Source: Athripsodes cinereus
Taxonomy: Eukaryota; Arthropoda; Insecta; Trichoptera; Leptoceridae
Direction of reading: 5' to 3'
DNA length: 64,000 bases
Assembly: GCA_947579605.1 (NCBI GenBank)
Contig: OX388312.1
Span: 21,723,313 to 21,787,312, forward strand
Shown: in pieces, positions 22,676-35,716 of the stretch
Position numbering within the stretch: position 1 is the stretch's first letter
Layout: the number at the start of each line of letters is the position of its first letter
The notes under the pieces: model-generated
Databases searched by the model: none
Told to the model about the DNA's origin: nothing
What the model saw: only the letters and a program-made list of their open reading frames with translations
Translations under genes and position numbers: made by a program

Positions 22676-23409
22676 TTTAAGATTTTTAATATGTAATGAG
22701 TTTCATAACCAAAGTTTTAATCTTCATTCTAAAAATAGTTGAATATCTGAATTTATTTATCGACTAATGAAAGGCTTAACATAAAACTTGAATTGAGTTA
22801 CACGGGTGCTTGTAAGCCGTTGTCGTGTTTTGTTGTAATTAATAACTCTATATTTTTCTTTCTATAGTAAGAATATGTATTCGATTTAATTATTGTTCAT
22901 GCGTAAGAGTTTGTTTTTGCACGCCATATTTCATGATGCAAAAAACGTAAGAAATACTTAAATCTTTTGTGATGATTCCAAAAATAATCTATTATTATTA
23001 TTTTTTATCAACTAATTTTACATGGAAAATGAATGGTCTGTCTATTATAAATGACGCATAATATACCTACGAGTTTATCTCCACGATATTTTCCACAATC
23101 GAAGCGGCCAATTGATTAAAAGATAAAAAAAAAACTGTGCAGTCTTTTTTCCCAAAGATTAGGATAAATATTGCATTCCACACTTACTTGTAATACTTAT
23201 TGTAATGGAAAACTAATTACATTGACCAATTTGTGATTGGAAAGGAAATTTGTGCAAGTTTATTTACAAAAAAAGGTTCAGCTTTGTAATATAACATCTG
23301 TTTAAAATATTAGATATTATTTTATTGAGTAATGATTGGGGTTAAAAATATTAGAAATACACTATGGAATGACGTCATTTTTTCGTAAGGAATGTAGTAT
23401 AATGACAAC
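22676..23409. other. AT-rich intergenic DNA
   Basis: Nothing recognised. Confidence 0.6.
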
Positions 23410-23411
23410 TT

Positions 23412-24145
23412 AAAGCCCCGTTTAGCAAAAACAGTAAAATATTCAATTTTCAACAAATTTGATAGAAAAACTGCCAAAACTTGTTGACCCTAGTGAACAT
23501 ATTGATTTAATAAAATAAAAAAAAAAACAAATATTTATTACCAATATTAGTTTTTTACTAAAAAATAAATAAATCGCAGACTGACGAGATTTATTTAGGT
23601 ACTCTTTATTATATCAAAATACAGATTATTTGTAAAATATGTATATTTTTTATTTATCCTATCAAGCATATAAATACCATAGACTTTAGCAAATTTTTTT
23701 AGTATCCAAAAAATCGAGTTCATGTGGTGATTTTTGGTTTCAAAATATGAGATATTTTATAATAAAAATATTTTTTAAATCGGTCAATATCCATGAAAAA
23801 AACAAAAAAAAAGTTTTTTCAATCAATAATAACTCAATTGTAATAACTATCTAAGTATTCGTAATATAAAAAAAAATATATGAAAATTTCTAGGGTTCTC
23901 TTGCATTTGTGTACCAAACACACCCCCGAATTCGATTTTTAGAAATATGCTTTTTTATAAACGAATATTATGAAGCTAAAATCAAGTTTTTTTTTTAAAG
24001 TTAAAGTTTGATATTGGTAATTAATATTTGTTTTCATATTATATCAAATCAAAATGTTCGTAGGTTCAACAAGTTTTGAGAGTTTGTGTACCAAACTTGT
24101 TGAAAATTGAATGTTTTATCGTTTTTGTTAAAGGGGCCCCTTAAT
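23412..24145. mobile_element. non-autonomous DNA element sharing its interior with the 4.2 kb hAT-like element
   Basis: The ends form imperfect terminal inverted repeats: TTAAAGCCCCGTTTAGCAAA with TATTCAATTTTCAACAAATT on the left, and CAAACTTGTTGAAAATTGAA ... TTTTTGTTAAAGGGGCCCCT on the right. The interior (GACTGACGAGATTTATTTAG and many other blocks) aligns with 4340-4990 at an estimated 75-80%. No transposase. A target duplication is not evident, so the exact ends and superfamily are unsure. Confidence 0.7.
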
Positions 24146-24149
24146 GCGA

Positions 24150-24290
24150 AATTTAAATTTTGGAGCGTGGATTGCTTATGGATGGTGAAAGGATGACAAA
24201 GAGGGTCTATTTTTCTGAACAAATGGTTGTGAGAAAGTTTGGAGTCCAAAAACTATGCGGTCGGACAACGTGGATCAAATTTTCTAGAAT
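24150..24290 (+). pseudogene. decayed RTE-type LINE fragment
   Basis: The frame MDGERMTKRVYFSEQMVVRK ... GRTTWIKFSRMQ lines up with EERMTKRIYLAERRGVKKR ... PRTTWLEHVDQI of the 63 kb copy. This is an old, strongly mutated remnant of that family, abutting the end of the preceding element. Confidence 0.5.
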
Positions 24291-26562
24291 GCAATATGTA
24301 AAATTTGATAAATACGGTGTTCTGTTCTTGCTCCCTACTAGGGGATACGTAAGAGTATAGTATATTTTAGAGAGTAAATCATCTATTTACAAAAATTTAT
24401 AAAAAATGAAATATTTGGTCATCATAATATTTGAAAATAGAATAAAATTTACATATCTGTCAAATATATTTTAAAGTCTAGCATATTTACAATTTATCTA
24501 TTCTCAAATTCAGATCATTGTTTGCAATCTATTAATTTATAAACATAAATTAATAGATTGCTGATGATTAATAATTAATGATGAATTAATGATCAGAATT
24601 GTGGATATTTAAATAAAAAGTTGGTGTTCTACTTAATTAAATAATATTATAATTGAAAGAATCGTAAATTTACATAATGCACATTACTACACATACTAAC
24701 AATGTCAAGACACCCTCATGTCATTTAAATTTACTTCAGCTAAAACTTAAGTGATTACTTGTAAAGCCTCTTTACGTTTTCGTACTGAGGGATATGTTTT
24801 TATTTGAAAATTTTATAAAATATTATTAATTATATTCACTTTTGCAAAAGCACAGGTATCGAAATATCAACTTTTTATTATTATCCTCTTATCGAAAATT
24901 GTTTAAATATCTAGAATGTTATTGTAAATCGTGTGACTAACTCAAACATTTCAAACACGAATATGCTAATTTATTATACTTACTCGAAGAAATTTAATTT
25001 ATATATATGACCAAATTGTGGTTGACCAAAAGGTCGCCAAATTAAGTCTTAAACGTTTGCTTACACTAATTATTCGGAGCGGATGTAAATTGTTCCAAAA
25101 ATATAATTTCGGTATCAAAGCTATGTTACTGTATTGTTTAATATCTTTTTTAATCCACTCGATATCAAATTTACGGGTTTAATTTTAATGCAAAATAAAT
25201 TATATAAATTACACTAGGTGGCTGGCAACAAAAAGCTGTAAACCCGAGATCGTATAGGTCTGAACATCGAATTATATCTCTCATGGGGATATATAGTATT
25301 GCCTGAAACTTCCACTGAAATATGCCTAATGGTAAAGTCTGTTTACCGCTCGCAAAATATTGATATTTCCGCTCTTTTCTAAAACAACTTGGTGAGAGAA
25401 GGATGGAAGGTAAAATGTTTGGGATTCATTTAGCGTGCGTATTTAACCCTTTTTAGGAAGTCTTCTGTCGAATGTATTACCGCTTTCAATTCGTAATGAA
25501 CGGATGTGTAAATGAGAAGGATTCTACGAGACCTTAGAGGGTTGACAAAGAATTGAGAGGGTTGTGGTTTCACTGCATGATAATATGTGGTGACAGAAGG
25601 TATTTGATGTGTGTATTGTCATAATACCTACGCACCTACGCTATATACTCTTAGTGAAGTATGTAGGTATACTCGTACAATAATTGACAGTTTAGTATAC
25701 AATTTATGTACAATGCCCCTCGTGTTGTATACGTACTATGTAGTATGAGCATGGGACTTACACGCGGCTATTTGAATACGAATGTTGAGATTTTAATCAG
25801 ACAACAAGCGGTACTGATTACATCTAGTTTGTTATAAACGAAACGTGTTTGGGAATTCTACCAAAATTTCCGATCCTTTTGATGAAACCTGCATTCAAAG
25901 TTTTTGGTGATAGTTTGAATTTACCCCTATTAGTAAACTATTCATATCCGACCACAGTTGACATATTATTTTCTGTAAACTCTATGTCAATTAACAAACT
26001 ATACAAGTTTTATATGATGGTTATTCTACATTTGGCAGGTAGTTTTAAACAATGATATCTAATTTATATGCAATAAAATTATACCACAAATTATTTCAAT
26101 TGAATTTGTAATTTTTTTAAAGCTTTTATTTGATGAAATTGATCATTATATATAATTATTTGAAAAGTATCAAAGATTGATTTAACAAACTGTACAAATG
26201 ATCTTTATGAAACTATAAAAAAATGATGATTAGATAATGTGAATATTTTGAATAATATCTATATAAATAATTTGTTTTTAAACTCTATGTTTACAAGTAA
26301 GTAGATATTAATATTTATAAAAATCTAAATATGTAATTTATCAAACAATCATTGCATAAGCTTGAAGATGTGGGCAGAATACCAACAATGAGAAAAACGA
26401 TGATTAACAGAAATTTGTTTACCTTTGAGTTTTTGGTGCACTTTGGGCTTACTGTGATTGCATAATATTACACTCATTAAAATTATTATAAAAAAGGAAC
26501 AAACTCATATATAGAGTATAAGTACTCAATACTTTATTTGTAAAATCGAATTACCTACAAAT
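24291..26562. other. AT-rich intergenic DNA
   Basis: One perfect hairpin at 24524-24561 (17-bp arms, loop AAAC). Otherwise nothing recognised; the frame at 25849-26055 has no family features. Confidence 0.55.
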
Positions 26563-26800
26563 CGATTCATTGAATTATCTACAAGTGGTATAGCCAGCAG
26601 ACCAGCTGCATATAACAAACATGCAAGCTGTCCTCTCCATGCCAATATACAATCAAGATATTTAGGATGGGTGGCAAACCTTATTGCTGAATTTAAGTTG
26701 TAAAATGTCTTAATTTTTTTGAACACCTGCCTTTTACAGGACACTGAAAAACTTACAGAGAAGAGTGAGAAAACATTTTTTTACCGGGTGTTTATTTGTT
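26563..26800 (-). repeat. TAG-tailed short repeat, copy without TAG tail
   Basis: Reverse orientation: ACAAGTGGTATAGCCAGCAG, GATGGGTGGCAAACC, GAACACCTGCCTTTTACAGG, then TTACCGGGTG at the far end. This shows that TTTACCGGGTG belongs to the family's 5' end. Confidence 0.8.
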
Positions 26801-28933
26801 AGAATCTCGTCTATATTGATATTTCACAACTTAATAGCGCTGAAATCATTCACTCATATTCTGTATCGATTTTACATAAAACAAATTGATACAGTAAGAA
26901 AAAGGAGTTATAATAAATGAATATGTAATGAGATGATATACATAGAGTACATAATGTAATCTGAGTACATAAATGAAAAATTAGATAATAAAAGTACGTT
27001 AACAAGAAAATAGAGTTTACCTCGTTAAGTGTTTTGTTCGAGGTGTTCACAAAATAAAGCGAAAGTTATCAATTATTATACTTACATACTATGTTAAAAT
27101 AATGTTTTTCATTATTAATCAAAATTTCTCACAATGTGTCGAAAAAATAGCTTCATACACCCCTATTTCTTCATATCACTCTTGACTTTCCATAGAGCTT
27201 TTTATAATTTCTCAGGAATAAGTGTTTTTTGTGATAAAAATCCGGGTGTTTTTATTCTCGAGAATCTGTTACATTTTATTCTCAGACTCTATTATTTCCT
27301 TAAACTTCTTTTTTAAGACAACTTTATCGTATTCGTCAATTTTTTAATCAAATTATTCAGTTGCAACTCTCTTAATACATTGCTTATAATAGCTGATAAT
27401 TAATCAAAAATTTTGATAAATTTTACTACATTAAATGCTCAACTATGTAGCGTAATATAACACAACGTAATGAAAACTAATTCTTAATTTTTTATTCGTA
27501 GTAACAACAACAATAACGAATGCTTAGTGTTCATACATTTTTATGTACAAACTTTATTACCAATCTCATGATCATTCCTTTCAGGGAACAAAACTTGTGT
27601 TTAGCTGAAGCCTATAAAAGTTCAAGCAATTGAATACAAACGTTATAAAAAACAACAACATACCTAATGGCAAGAAAAATACGAGTATTGTGTCGTTTAT
27701 ACAAACTGCAACATCTGTTGCTGTAATAGCAGAAGTAATGATTGGAAATTATATTTCAGAAGGAAAAAAATATGAGGGAATTTTTCAGCATTTTTATTAT
27801 AGGAACTTTAGTGGGTTCAGGTAAGTAAGTATTTCAAGAGAGAAAGGTAAGTAATAATAACAAGTAATAATTTTAGTTGTAAAATACAAGTGTTGGGAGG
27901 GATATTGCTATATAGATTTGGGCAATAAGACGTAAATGAATCGACAGAGGAGGAAAACGAAAAGCCTTAGGTATATAAAATTCTATGCCATGTTATAATA
28001 AATAATTCTCCTTTGTTCTTTTATTTATTATATCTATATTAAACTCTTTGTATTACTCATGTAGAAAAAAGTTGATATATTTGAAATACACATTCAACTT
28101 TTATCGCCACTCGATAGTTTTAAGAGTTTTTAATTAAGTATACAGATTGAGGTCCGTAAATATTCAATCAATACACTTCGCTAATTAAAAGTCTTGATGA
28201 TGTGAAATTGACTTATGTTATCAATGTGGAATTATCAGTAATGAAATATTATGATACATGTTACAATTTTTCAACATATATTTTTACATTCGAGTGCCTT
28301 ATTAACTTCATCGTAGTGTAATCTTAAGATTTTTTTTACTGAAAAGTAAGAGTATGTATTCTAGTAAATACGTTTTATGATGAGATAAGGAGAGTTTTAA
28401 CGAAAGTGATTGAATTATTCAGCGGGTTGAAATCTCGTCAAACTCGCAGTTACTTAAATAATTTTCTTATTACTTCAGGTAGAGACTTTCCGAAATTAAG
28501 TTCTGCATTGATGATTGTTGTCCGTTGTAAATTCTAAATTGAAATTTGTTCAAGTTCCATTTCGGATATCGGGAGACGGTTGGTTGGTTGTTTGAGAACG
28601 AGGGTTAGGTATAGAGAAGAGGTATCGTAGGAATAAATTAAGCGTCATGGAAGGGTATTAACGTTTAATATGACTTACCTACTCACAAATCCTTTAGGGT
28701 AGTCGTACTTACATATACTTCAGAAAAAGGCTTCTAATCCACTTTTACATTCATGAAACACGAATTATACAGTTTTATTAAATTTTGTTCTCAAATCCCA
28801 CCACTCCATCACAAAGCAATAAATAAATTAATATAAAAAAAATAATCAAATTATATTAAACGTACCTACTTACTGATACAAAGAATATTAAAATCAAAAG
28901 TTGGTTCTTTGTTATTAAGTATTGTTATGTATA
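26801..28933. other. AT-rich intergenic DNA
   Basis: No ORF with a recognisable domain, no repeats matched elsewhere in the window. Confidence 0.55.
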
Positions 28934-29200
28934 GTCAGCCGGTGTGGCGCGGAGGTAACGCTCTTGCCTTTGAGTCACGCGGTCCCGGGTTCGATTCCCG
29001 GCCAGTGCAGATTGAGGAATGACCTTTTTCAAATTGTCCTGGGTCTGGGTGTTACATGTATATGTGTTTATAGTGCATTGTATATGTGTGTATCATCGCG
29101 TTAGTACCCATAATACAAGATTCATCTTAGTTTGGGACTAGCTCGATCTGTGTGAAATGTCTATGTATGTAATGTAATGTAATGTAATGTTATGTAAATT
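28934..29200 (+). mobile_element. tRNA-derived SINE, family 1
   Basis: A tRNA-like head with an A box (TGGCGCGGAGGTAACGC, from 28945) and a canonical B box (GGTTCGATTCC, 28988-28998). A family-specific body follows (AATGACCTTTTTCAAATTGT, CCTGGGTCTGGGTGTTACA, GTTAGTACCCATAATACAAG, GGGACTAGCTCGAT), then a tandem AATGT tail at about 29160-29200. Best copy of three clear ones in the window. Transcribed by pol III; mobilised by a partner LINE in trans. Confidence 0.9.
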
Positions 29201-30742
29201 TATTTTGTAGTTCACTTTAAAATTTTGACAAATACAATTTTGTCTACATTTTTACTATAAATTATAACAAAAATCGCATTGTGGAATATTTATTCACCAG
29301 TGAGATCTCTTTGAGTAGATGTTTAGGGGTACTTTGCATATTTATAAAATCGAGATTGTGTGCTTTATAAATTATGTATTGTTGAATTTAAGCCGCGAAA
29401 AGTTTTGTCATATTTCGAGTCTCGAGTTTCTCACAACTGCGTCTTTTTAGTGTCATGATATATACATCTAATAATATTATTGTAGGTAAGTATGGGATTT
29501 GTACATTTTACAAAACGGATTACGTATTGCGACATTTTTATTGCCCTTTTTCGCAAAGGATTATGTACATTAAAATAACTGTTTAATCGTTTGAAAGAAA
29601 TAAAACCAGATGTAAAAAGTAAAGGTCTCGTTAATTAAAAACAATTTACGGACGTATTATTTTTTTTTCATTTTCAGCCAAAAGGTGATTTGAGATTTTG
29701 AAGGCATTATTTTGAACCTAATGATAATTAAATAACACATTAATTGGAAAGAGGGCAGAGTGTGTTGTATGGAAATTGGCTGAATATATTAATGTATAGA
29801 TACGGACAAGTCAGTAGGCGTTCTGACAGTAGACACTGATTACTTTGCCACGGGTTTCTACGAACGTTTAAAGCTTGGGTTTCCGTTAAGTATGGAAGAG
29901 GGTAATTGAAGTAAACACAGCTTACCAGGCACATTGTCGATACTTCTCTGCATGTGGCATCACGCAAAGGAGTCAATAAATTACTCTATGGTATACCATT
30001 TTATTCCTCGCACTTTGTACGCCCTCACCATTTATTTGCTGCGTCAACAATATTATAGAGAAAGGTGGGTACATTTTAACTGTGACCACCGAATGGAATA
30101 TCGAGAGTGTCATTATCCGGAACTAGTAAGCATACTTGAACCTTCGATTCGCAATATTATTCGATTTGTACGTATATTTTCATTTCCTTTTAAATAATTT
30201 GATCACATTTTTCTGTAACATATTGAATAATGAAACAATGTACATTGTACATGTAAATTTACTTAAAAGAATCATGGCGTAAATAAGCTGTAAATGCTAA
30301 TTAAGAGTTTGCCAATATATATTGAAGATATAAAATATACAGTTAATGAAAAGGGTATTGATTCTTTATTCATGAGGCTGGGTATAAAGTTGATGGGAGA
30401 TATAACTCTCGCTTCTAAATCCGAGGGTTGAAGGATCGATATCATGCTCCTTTCAGACGAGTTCGGCGTCTGAAACATCTGGGAGACAAATCTTCGGATG
30501 TAATCACTTTCAAATCACCGGATTAGATCTAGAGTATCGACATACTTTGTACTTGCGATAATACCATCTCTATATCACACTGCTGTTCTTGGGGAAAGCA
30601 ATTCGTTAGGAAATTAGTAAAGCACATACCATAGTAAATTTATTCGTATCTTGCGTCACTTTCACTATTTGTTAAATGTTTGTGCCATAAAATAAATCAA
30701 TACTTTGCTAGTACACAAGCACTTTCTGTATTTATTCGATAA
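29201..30742. other. AT-rich intergenic DNA
   Basis: Nothing recognised. Frames at 29740-29976 and 29934-30197 overlap each other in opposite directions and show no family features. Confidence 0.55.
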
Positions 30743-30826
30743 TAATAATAATAATAAGAACACTTTATTGATCAGAAAAAAATCATAAGCAATTGGCGAG
30801 CTTATTGCCTGGAGGCAATATCTTCC
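30743..30826 (-). repeat. 3' tail of a degraded LINE (minus strand)
   Basis: An AAT microsatellite adjoins GAACACTTTATTGATCAG, the reverse complement of an AATAAAGTGTTC-type LINE 3' end followed by an ATT tail. No coding part remains. Confidence 0.45.
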
Positions 30827-30837
30827 AGCTAACCAAA

Positions 30838-30934
30838 ATAATGTGTGATACTATGTTGACAATGTGTAATTAATACTAGGTAAATGTGAACAGTATAAAT
30901 TACACATTGTCAACATATGTAGTATCACACATAA
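30838..30934. repeat. small foldback element
   Basis: Arms of about 32 bp (ATGTGTGATAC ... GTTGACAATGTGTAATT and the complement ending GTATCACACAT) with a few mismatches and a ~25-nt centre. It abuts the LINE tail. Confidence 0.8.
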
Positions 30935-31049
30935 TAAAATGCGATAATAATAAAATGTTGTCTGTAGGATACGTTTCAATAAAAGTTTTAATTAAATAGT
31001 CTGTATATATTGTTGTCACAAATTATGCCGACGCACCCGGTAGATATCT

Positions 31050-31330
31050 GTAATCTCCGTGATACAGGAGAGACGAAGGTCCTGGCTGGGTCATGTTCTG
31101 AGAATGCTCAATGATAGTTGGCCAAAAAGAGCGCTGTTCTTCTGTCCGCAAGGGTTCCGTTGGCCCGGGTGTTCCTCTTTCACAATACAACGCTCCTATG
31201 ACAACGACATCAGAGCGCAGGGAATGTGACGCGTTTGGCACAGAGACGCTCTGAATGGAGCTCAATTACCATCACAGAGTTGATTGCAGTTAATCAGAGG
31301 CCGCGATCTAAATTAAGTTGGTGGATTTTG
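31050..31330 (+). pseudogene. RTE-type LINE 3' fragment
   Basis: The plus-strand frame reads SWLGHVLRMLNDSWPKRAL, then a PQGFRWPGC block, then SYDNDIRAQGM and a stop. After one frameshift the final block VTRLAQRRSEWSS follows. These are the C-terminal blocks of an RTE-like polyprotein. It is homologous to 22075-22250 (inverse orientation). The 80-residue minus-strand frame here is a shadow. Confidence 0.7.
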
Positions 31331-34261
31331 ATGCTTCTAGGTTACGTTCGTATATACCTACCTACTCTGAAATTGTGCTAATAATATTGTTTTGGAAGAA
31401 GCGTTTGCAGATATAATTACCACGATTTAATTTTAAATGTACTCATAGATATTATTTGTATATTATTTCAACGTTCACAACTTAACTTTCGTGTTTGTTT
31501 CAAGAAATTTAAGTACTAAATGTAGTTTCAATGGTTTTGTATGAATTTATTGTATTGTGCAAAGTATGAATACACTTAGGCGTCGCGTCGCTTGTCTGTG
31601 GTCGTTACAAACGTGTTGTAACAAAGTTCCTGCTATTTTCTCTCTCTTGTGTTATATTCTGTGAAGAGAGATATACTCGTACACATTCATTGATAAAACA
31701 TTGCTTTTATTATTGAAATATTTTATTTAGGTACATTTTATTTAATTTTATTTAAAAAAAAAATGAGGTTAGTGACATGTTGATCGGCATCTTGATAATT
31801 TAGTATTGGAATCATTCAAGCGAAATGAGTGATTATTCAAATTTATTTCAGAATGTTTTTTGAAACCCTTGTTCTTATAATGAACATTTTAATTTTGTCA
31901 AGATTTACAATACATTTTAGTCTCGGCATTATTTTTTCACAAGACGAGTAATTAGATGACGCAAGTAGAAAGTAAAATTAAGTATGAATCTCATTATTCT
32001 TGGTGATATTACAAATATTAAAACGAAAAAGTTGAGGGGTGTATCAAAAAGTGGGTAATAATAATATGAAGATTAATGTTCCCATCATAATTTCAATAAT
32101 AATTTAACGATTTTAATGTTCTTTATAGTCTCTGAATATCATATTGATTTTTTTTTAAAACGGTTCAATGGATGGTTAGTAATAAAAAAGCTTTATCGAT
32201 TTTAAAAGTTATCTTTAATTTTATATCCGAACATTACATATAAACTTTGTTTGACGTTAAGAAAACCTCTAGAAATATTTTATGAAGAATTTCGTATCAG
32301 CATAATTTAAGTACATCGATTTAAAGATTCTTTAATAAGTTTCTCCTCTTATTGTCGAACTAACGCTTCGAGAAACTTCGCGTAAAAAGAGAGGAGAGAA
32401 AATGGAGTGAAAAAATAGAAAACAACACAAAACTCGATGAATAGCATAATAAACTTCGGAATATTGCTGAATACATTATTTTTCGCGGAAACAAAGGTCG
32501 TGCTTAGTCTCTAAACAAGTTTGAGGATAAAAGTTTCAGAGATGCGAAAATGAAAGACGTTTTTTTTAAACTGGTAACACAAAAGATAATTCAGTCCACT
32601 GTATGAAGGTTGGATATCATCCAGAATATGTTGAAATAAAAAAGTAACGATGGAAGGAGAGGAGAGAATATAAAAGTTTTTGGCTGACACGTTTTTCTGA
32701 TGAATTATTGATGAATTGCTACTCGTTTCATAGAAAGAGCACTTATCGTACATTTTTACAATAATCCGTTTAACATACGAATACATAATTACGAAATATA
32801 GTACATACATACATAGTGACTATTTGAAACAGTAATACAAGTTTATGTTAGCCGGAGATGTGAAACCATAATTGTGAGGCAGGAATAGACACTTTGTTTA
32901 ATGTTGCTCGTCGTTGTTATTGAACCTATAAATGTATAGGTACAGAGGGACTTCAACAAAAATGATAATTTTTCTTTTACTAAGATGTAAATAGAATATA
33001 TTTTTTAATAGTTCGAAGGGCGCTCGTTTAAAATCCTTTACTTTTGTTTCGATGGAAGACTATAAATGATCAGAGATTTATTAAATAAATTATGTCCAGT
33101 TGTATTTGAACGAGATTTCTAGTAGTTTTTGACCTGAATTCAAATTTGTTTTTTGATATACTTTGAAAAAAATGCGAAGTAAATATGAGATTTTTTTTGT
33201 TACTGCAATCGCAACTAAATATGAACCTATAACAGCTACTTCACCTTCTACAGTATGCAAGTTACATAAGTTTGAATATCAATTTGTTTTGCATATTTTG
33301 TAAATTCTCGGATGTTTGTATCGAATGTTATGTTGGATTACTATGTGAGAAAATATTATGTTATTGATTAGTATTTATACAAAAATATCGAAAACTGTAA
33401 ATAAAATTTGTCAATAAAGTTTGAATGAAAGAAGACAAAATATACATACATTCTTGTATCATTGAATCACTAATATTTTATGTAGCGTCAATGTCGCTCT
33501 CATTCATCACGAAATCACAAGGATTTGTTTATTTTATAAATAAATTTGTTGGTTTCTCCGTTTTATGTGAGATGTCGTGATAGCCTGGATCCTTAACATA
33601 AAGTATTTTAAGGTTTATAGAGGAGCTTTTCACGACTTTGTTATGTTGACGTAATAAAACATTTTAGTGGACATTCAGTTGTTGGGACTCGTTTCAAAGT
33701 CTTTCAAATTAGGTATAAGGACTCGTTAACATCGAATGTCACGTAGGTCGATATGTACCGACATAGCTCTTGGAATGGCTATATAACAACCTTAAAACAT
33801 AATACCTACTCGTACATATAAAGGAAATAAAAAAGATTAGAAATGAGATGGAGTGCAATATACTCAAGTAAAATTATTCGATTCCACTCTGGTAGTTGTA
33901 AAATAATTGTTATGAAACTTTCAGGATCAGAACTCAATTGTATTCATAATAAATTTCTTAAAATGCTTTTTTTAAGGTATCTTGAGTCGTAAAGAAACTG
34001 TAGAAGTATTAAGAAGATAAAAAATGATGTGTTATATCTGATCCACGTAAAAAATATACGAGTAGGTTGTTTTTATATTTTTTTTAAAATTCACGTTTCA
34101 GTGCAATTTAATCAACCTTAAAAAAAATGTTTTATAATATATATCAAATAACGTTATTTTGTTTCATCTCGAGACATGAATGAAACAGTTTGCAATAAAT
34201 AACACTGAAGGATGAATGAAGAAGATTATGCTTGATTATGTAATACTTTTATTTTATTTTG
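31331..34261. other. AT-rich intergenic DNA
   Basis: About 2.9 kb without recognisable repeat or coding sequence. The 99-residue minus-strand frame at 32511-32810 has no recognisable domain. Confidence 0.55.
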
Positions 34262-34372
34262 ACATTTTGCATCGTTGGCTAAGCGACGTTTGCCATCCAT
34301 CCTGAATATCTTATTTTTTGTGGGCTCGGAGAGGACAGCTTAGATGTTTATTAGATGTGCTTAGTGATGGTG
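34262..34372 (+). repeat. TAG-tailed short repeat, partial copy
   Basis: TTTGCCATCCATCCTGAATA ... GGAGAGGACAGCTTAGATGT ... GTGATGGTGATGGTAAT. The 3' part is decayed and the TAG tail is lost. Confidence 0.6.
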
Positions 34373-34502
34373 ATGGTAATTAACAATATTTTTTAAAATA
34401 GATATTTTATAACTTTATAATTTCAAAGTTGGAATGTGATTATATATTATTTCCTATTTCTCATTAGATTACGACGCCGACGCATCGCAGTGACTATAAA
34501 GG

Positions 34503-34860
34503 GTCACTACAGACGCATGCTTAAGATCCATTGGTCGGAGCACGTCGAAAACGAAGAAGTCTTAACCAGGGTAGGCGAAAAAAGGCAACTCCTTAAGAGA
34601 ATCAGCCAACAACGAGCTAACTGGATTGGCCACAACATCAGGCACCCAGGACTACTCATCGCCATCGCGGAGGGTAAGACCGAGGGAACAAATGGCAGAG
34701 GCCGACCAAGAGACGCATATATGGACCAACTGAAGAGGGACATGAACTGTGGCTCATACGTAGAGCTTAAAAGACTGGCTGAGAATAGGGAGGAATGGAG
34801 AAGAAAAACCAAACTCGTTGCAGACCAATCCAATGGATTGTAACTAAATATATATATTAA
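34503..34860 (+). pseudogene. RTE-type LINE 3' end, intact C-terminal frame
   Basis: The open frame runs from RRMLKIHWSEHVENEEVL through QQRANWIGHNIRHPGLLIA, GRGRPRDAYMDQLKRDMNC and ELKRLAENREEWRRKTK to ADQSNGL and a stop at 34843, without interruption. The frame upstream of about 34503 (to 34436) is flanking DNA, so this copy is truncated far into the C-terminal region and has no catalytic motif. It is the undamaged counterpart of the 11.2 kb copy, which lacks 2 nt. An AT-rich tail follows. Confidence 0.85.
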
Positions 34861-35366
34861 AATATAAAGTAATGGACGTAGACCTCTTTGTAGAGAAAGA
34901 AATTCAAGTCATAAAAGTGATGTACGTGATTGTGCTTACTAATGACAGATTTAAAGTTAAACCCACGTAAAAAATAAAATGAAATAGGTACTCACTACAC
35001 AGGGGAGACGTGGATTTTATTGCGAACCCTGACATTTTATTCGTTAATTTTAAAACTCGGTTTATTATTGAGTTTTTTTAATACAATGCCCGACTTAGAG
35101 CTTAACAATTATAAAAAATACAAATTCACACTCAATGATTATTTTTCATTAATTAAAACTTTCATTTTTGCTACAAAACGGGTTAGTTGGAAGACATCGC
35201 ATTTTAGCGATAAACTCGCCCTCTGTACATTGAATTTATAGTTGTTATTTTTATGACACTATTTCATTATGTAATATTGTAACCAATGTAGAGTGAAGAA
35301 TAAAATAAATAAATAAATAAACTAAGAAATAATTTCAAAATAGTATCATTTATTGAATTCTCTCAT
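34861..35366. other. intergenic DNA with a probable LINE 3' tail
   Basis: Ends in AATAAAATAAATAAATAAATAA (about 35300-35321), preceded by a 73-residue frame (35020-35241) whose end resembles a LINE C-terminus only loosely. I would not call it a gene. Confidence 0.35.
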
Positions 35367-35587
35367 GTCAGCAGGGTTACTCTTGACAAAACTAAACACG
35401 ATCTTAATCTAGTCTTGATCTTAATCATACGACGCACGAAGGGACTATGGTCAAAAAAACCGCGTTACCGCTAACGCGCGATCTGTTTGCGTGTATTTTT
35501 GGCCAATAGTCACTTCGTGCGTCGTATGTTCAAGATCAAGACTAGATTAAGATCGTGTTTAGTTTTGTCAAGAGTAGCCCTGCTGAC
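35367..35587. mobile_element. 221-bp MITE with 84-bp terminal inverted repeats
   Basis: Starts GTCAGCAGGGTTACTCTTGA and ends with the complement, carrying one C/T change in that stretch. The arms match over ~84 bp with about five mismatches. The ~50-nt centre contains GCGTTACCGCTAACGCGCG. No clear target duplication, so the superfamily is open; an end trimmed to CAGGG would suit hAT but no 8-bp repeat is seen. Confidence 0.85.
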
Positions 35588-35716
35588 GTCAATGATCAAA
35601 TATTTAATATACCCACTCAATTTTTTGCATTTGATCTTCCTACCTGACGAAATTGTAAACTAATATAACTTAACTTTTCTATTTTTGAAGAGGTAACACT
35701 ATGAAAGCTCATTTTT

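Noticed and set aside
28934..29000. A functional tRNA gene (A and B boxes present)
   Set aside because: The same head with the same body occurs at 49131 and 57521, the body continues for ~200 bp to a microsatellite tail, and the cloverleaf stems do not close well. It is a SINE head.
29160..29205. CRISPR-like or other regular repeat-spacer array
   Set aside because: The AATGT units are contiguous with no spacers: the SINE's microsatellite tail. No repeat-spacer pattern exists anywhere in the window.
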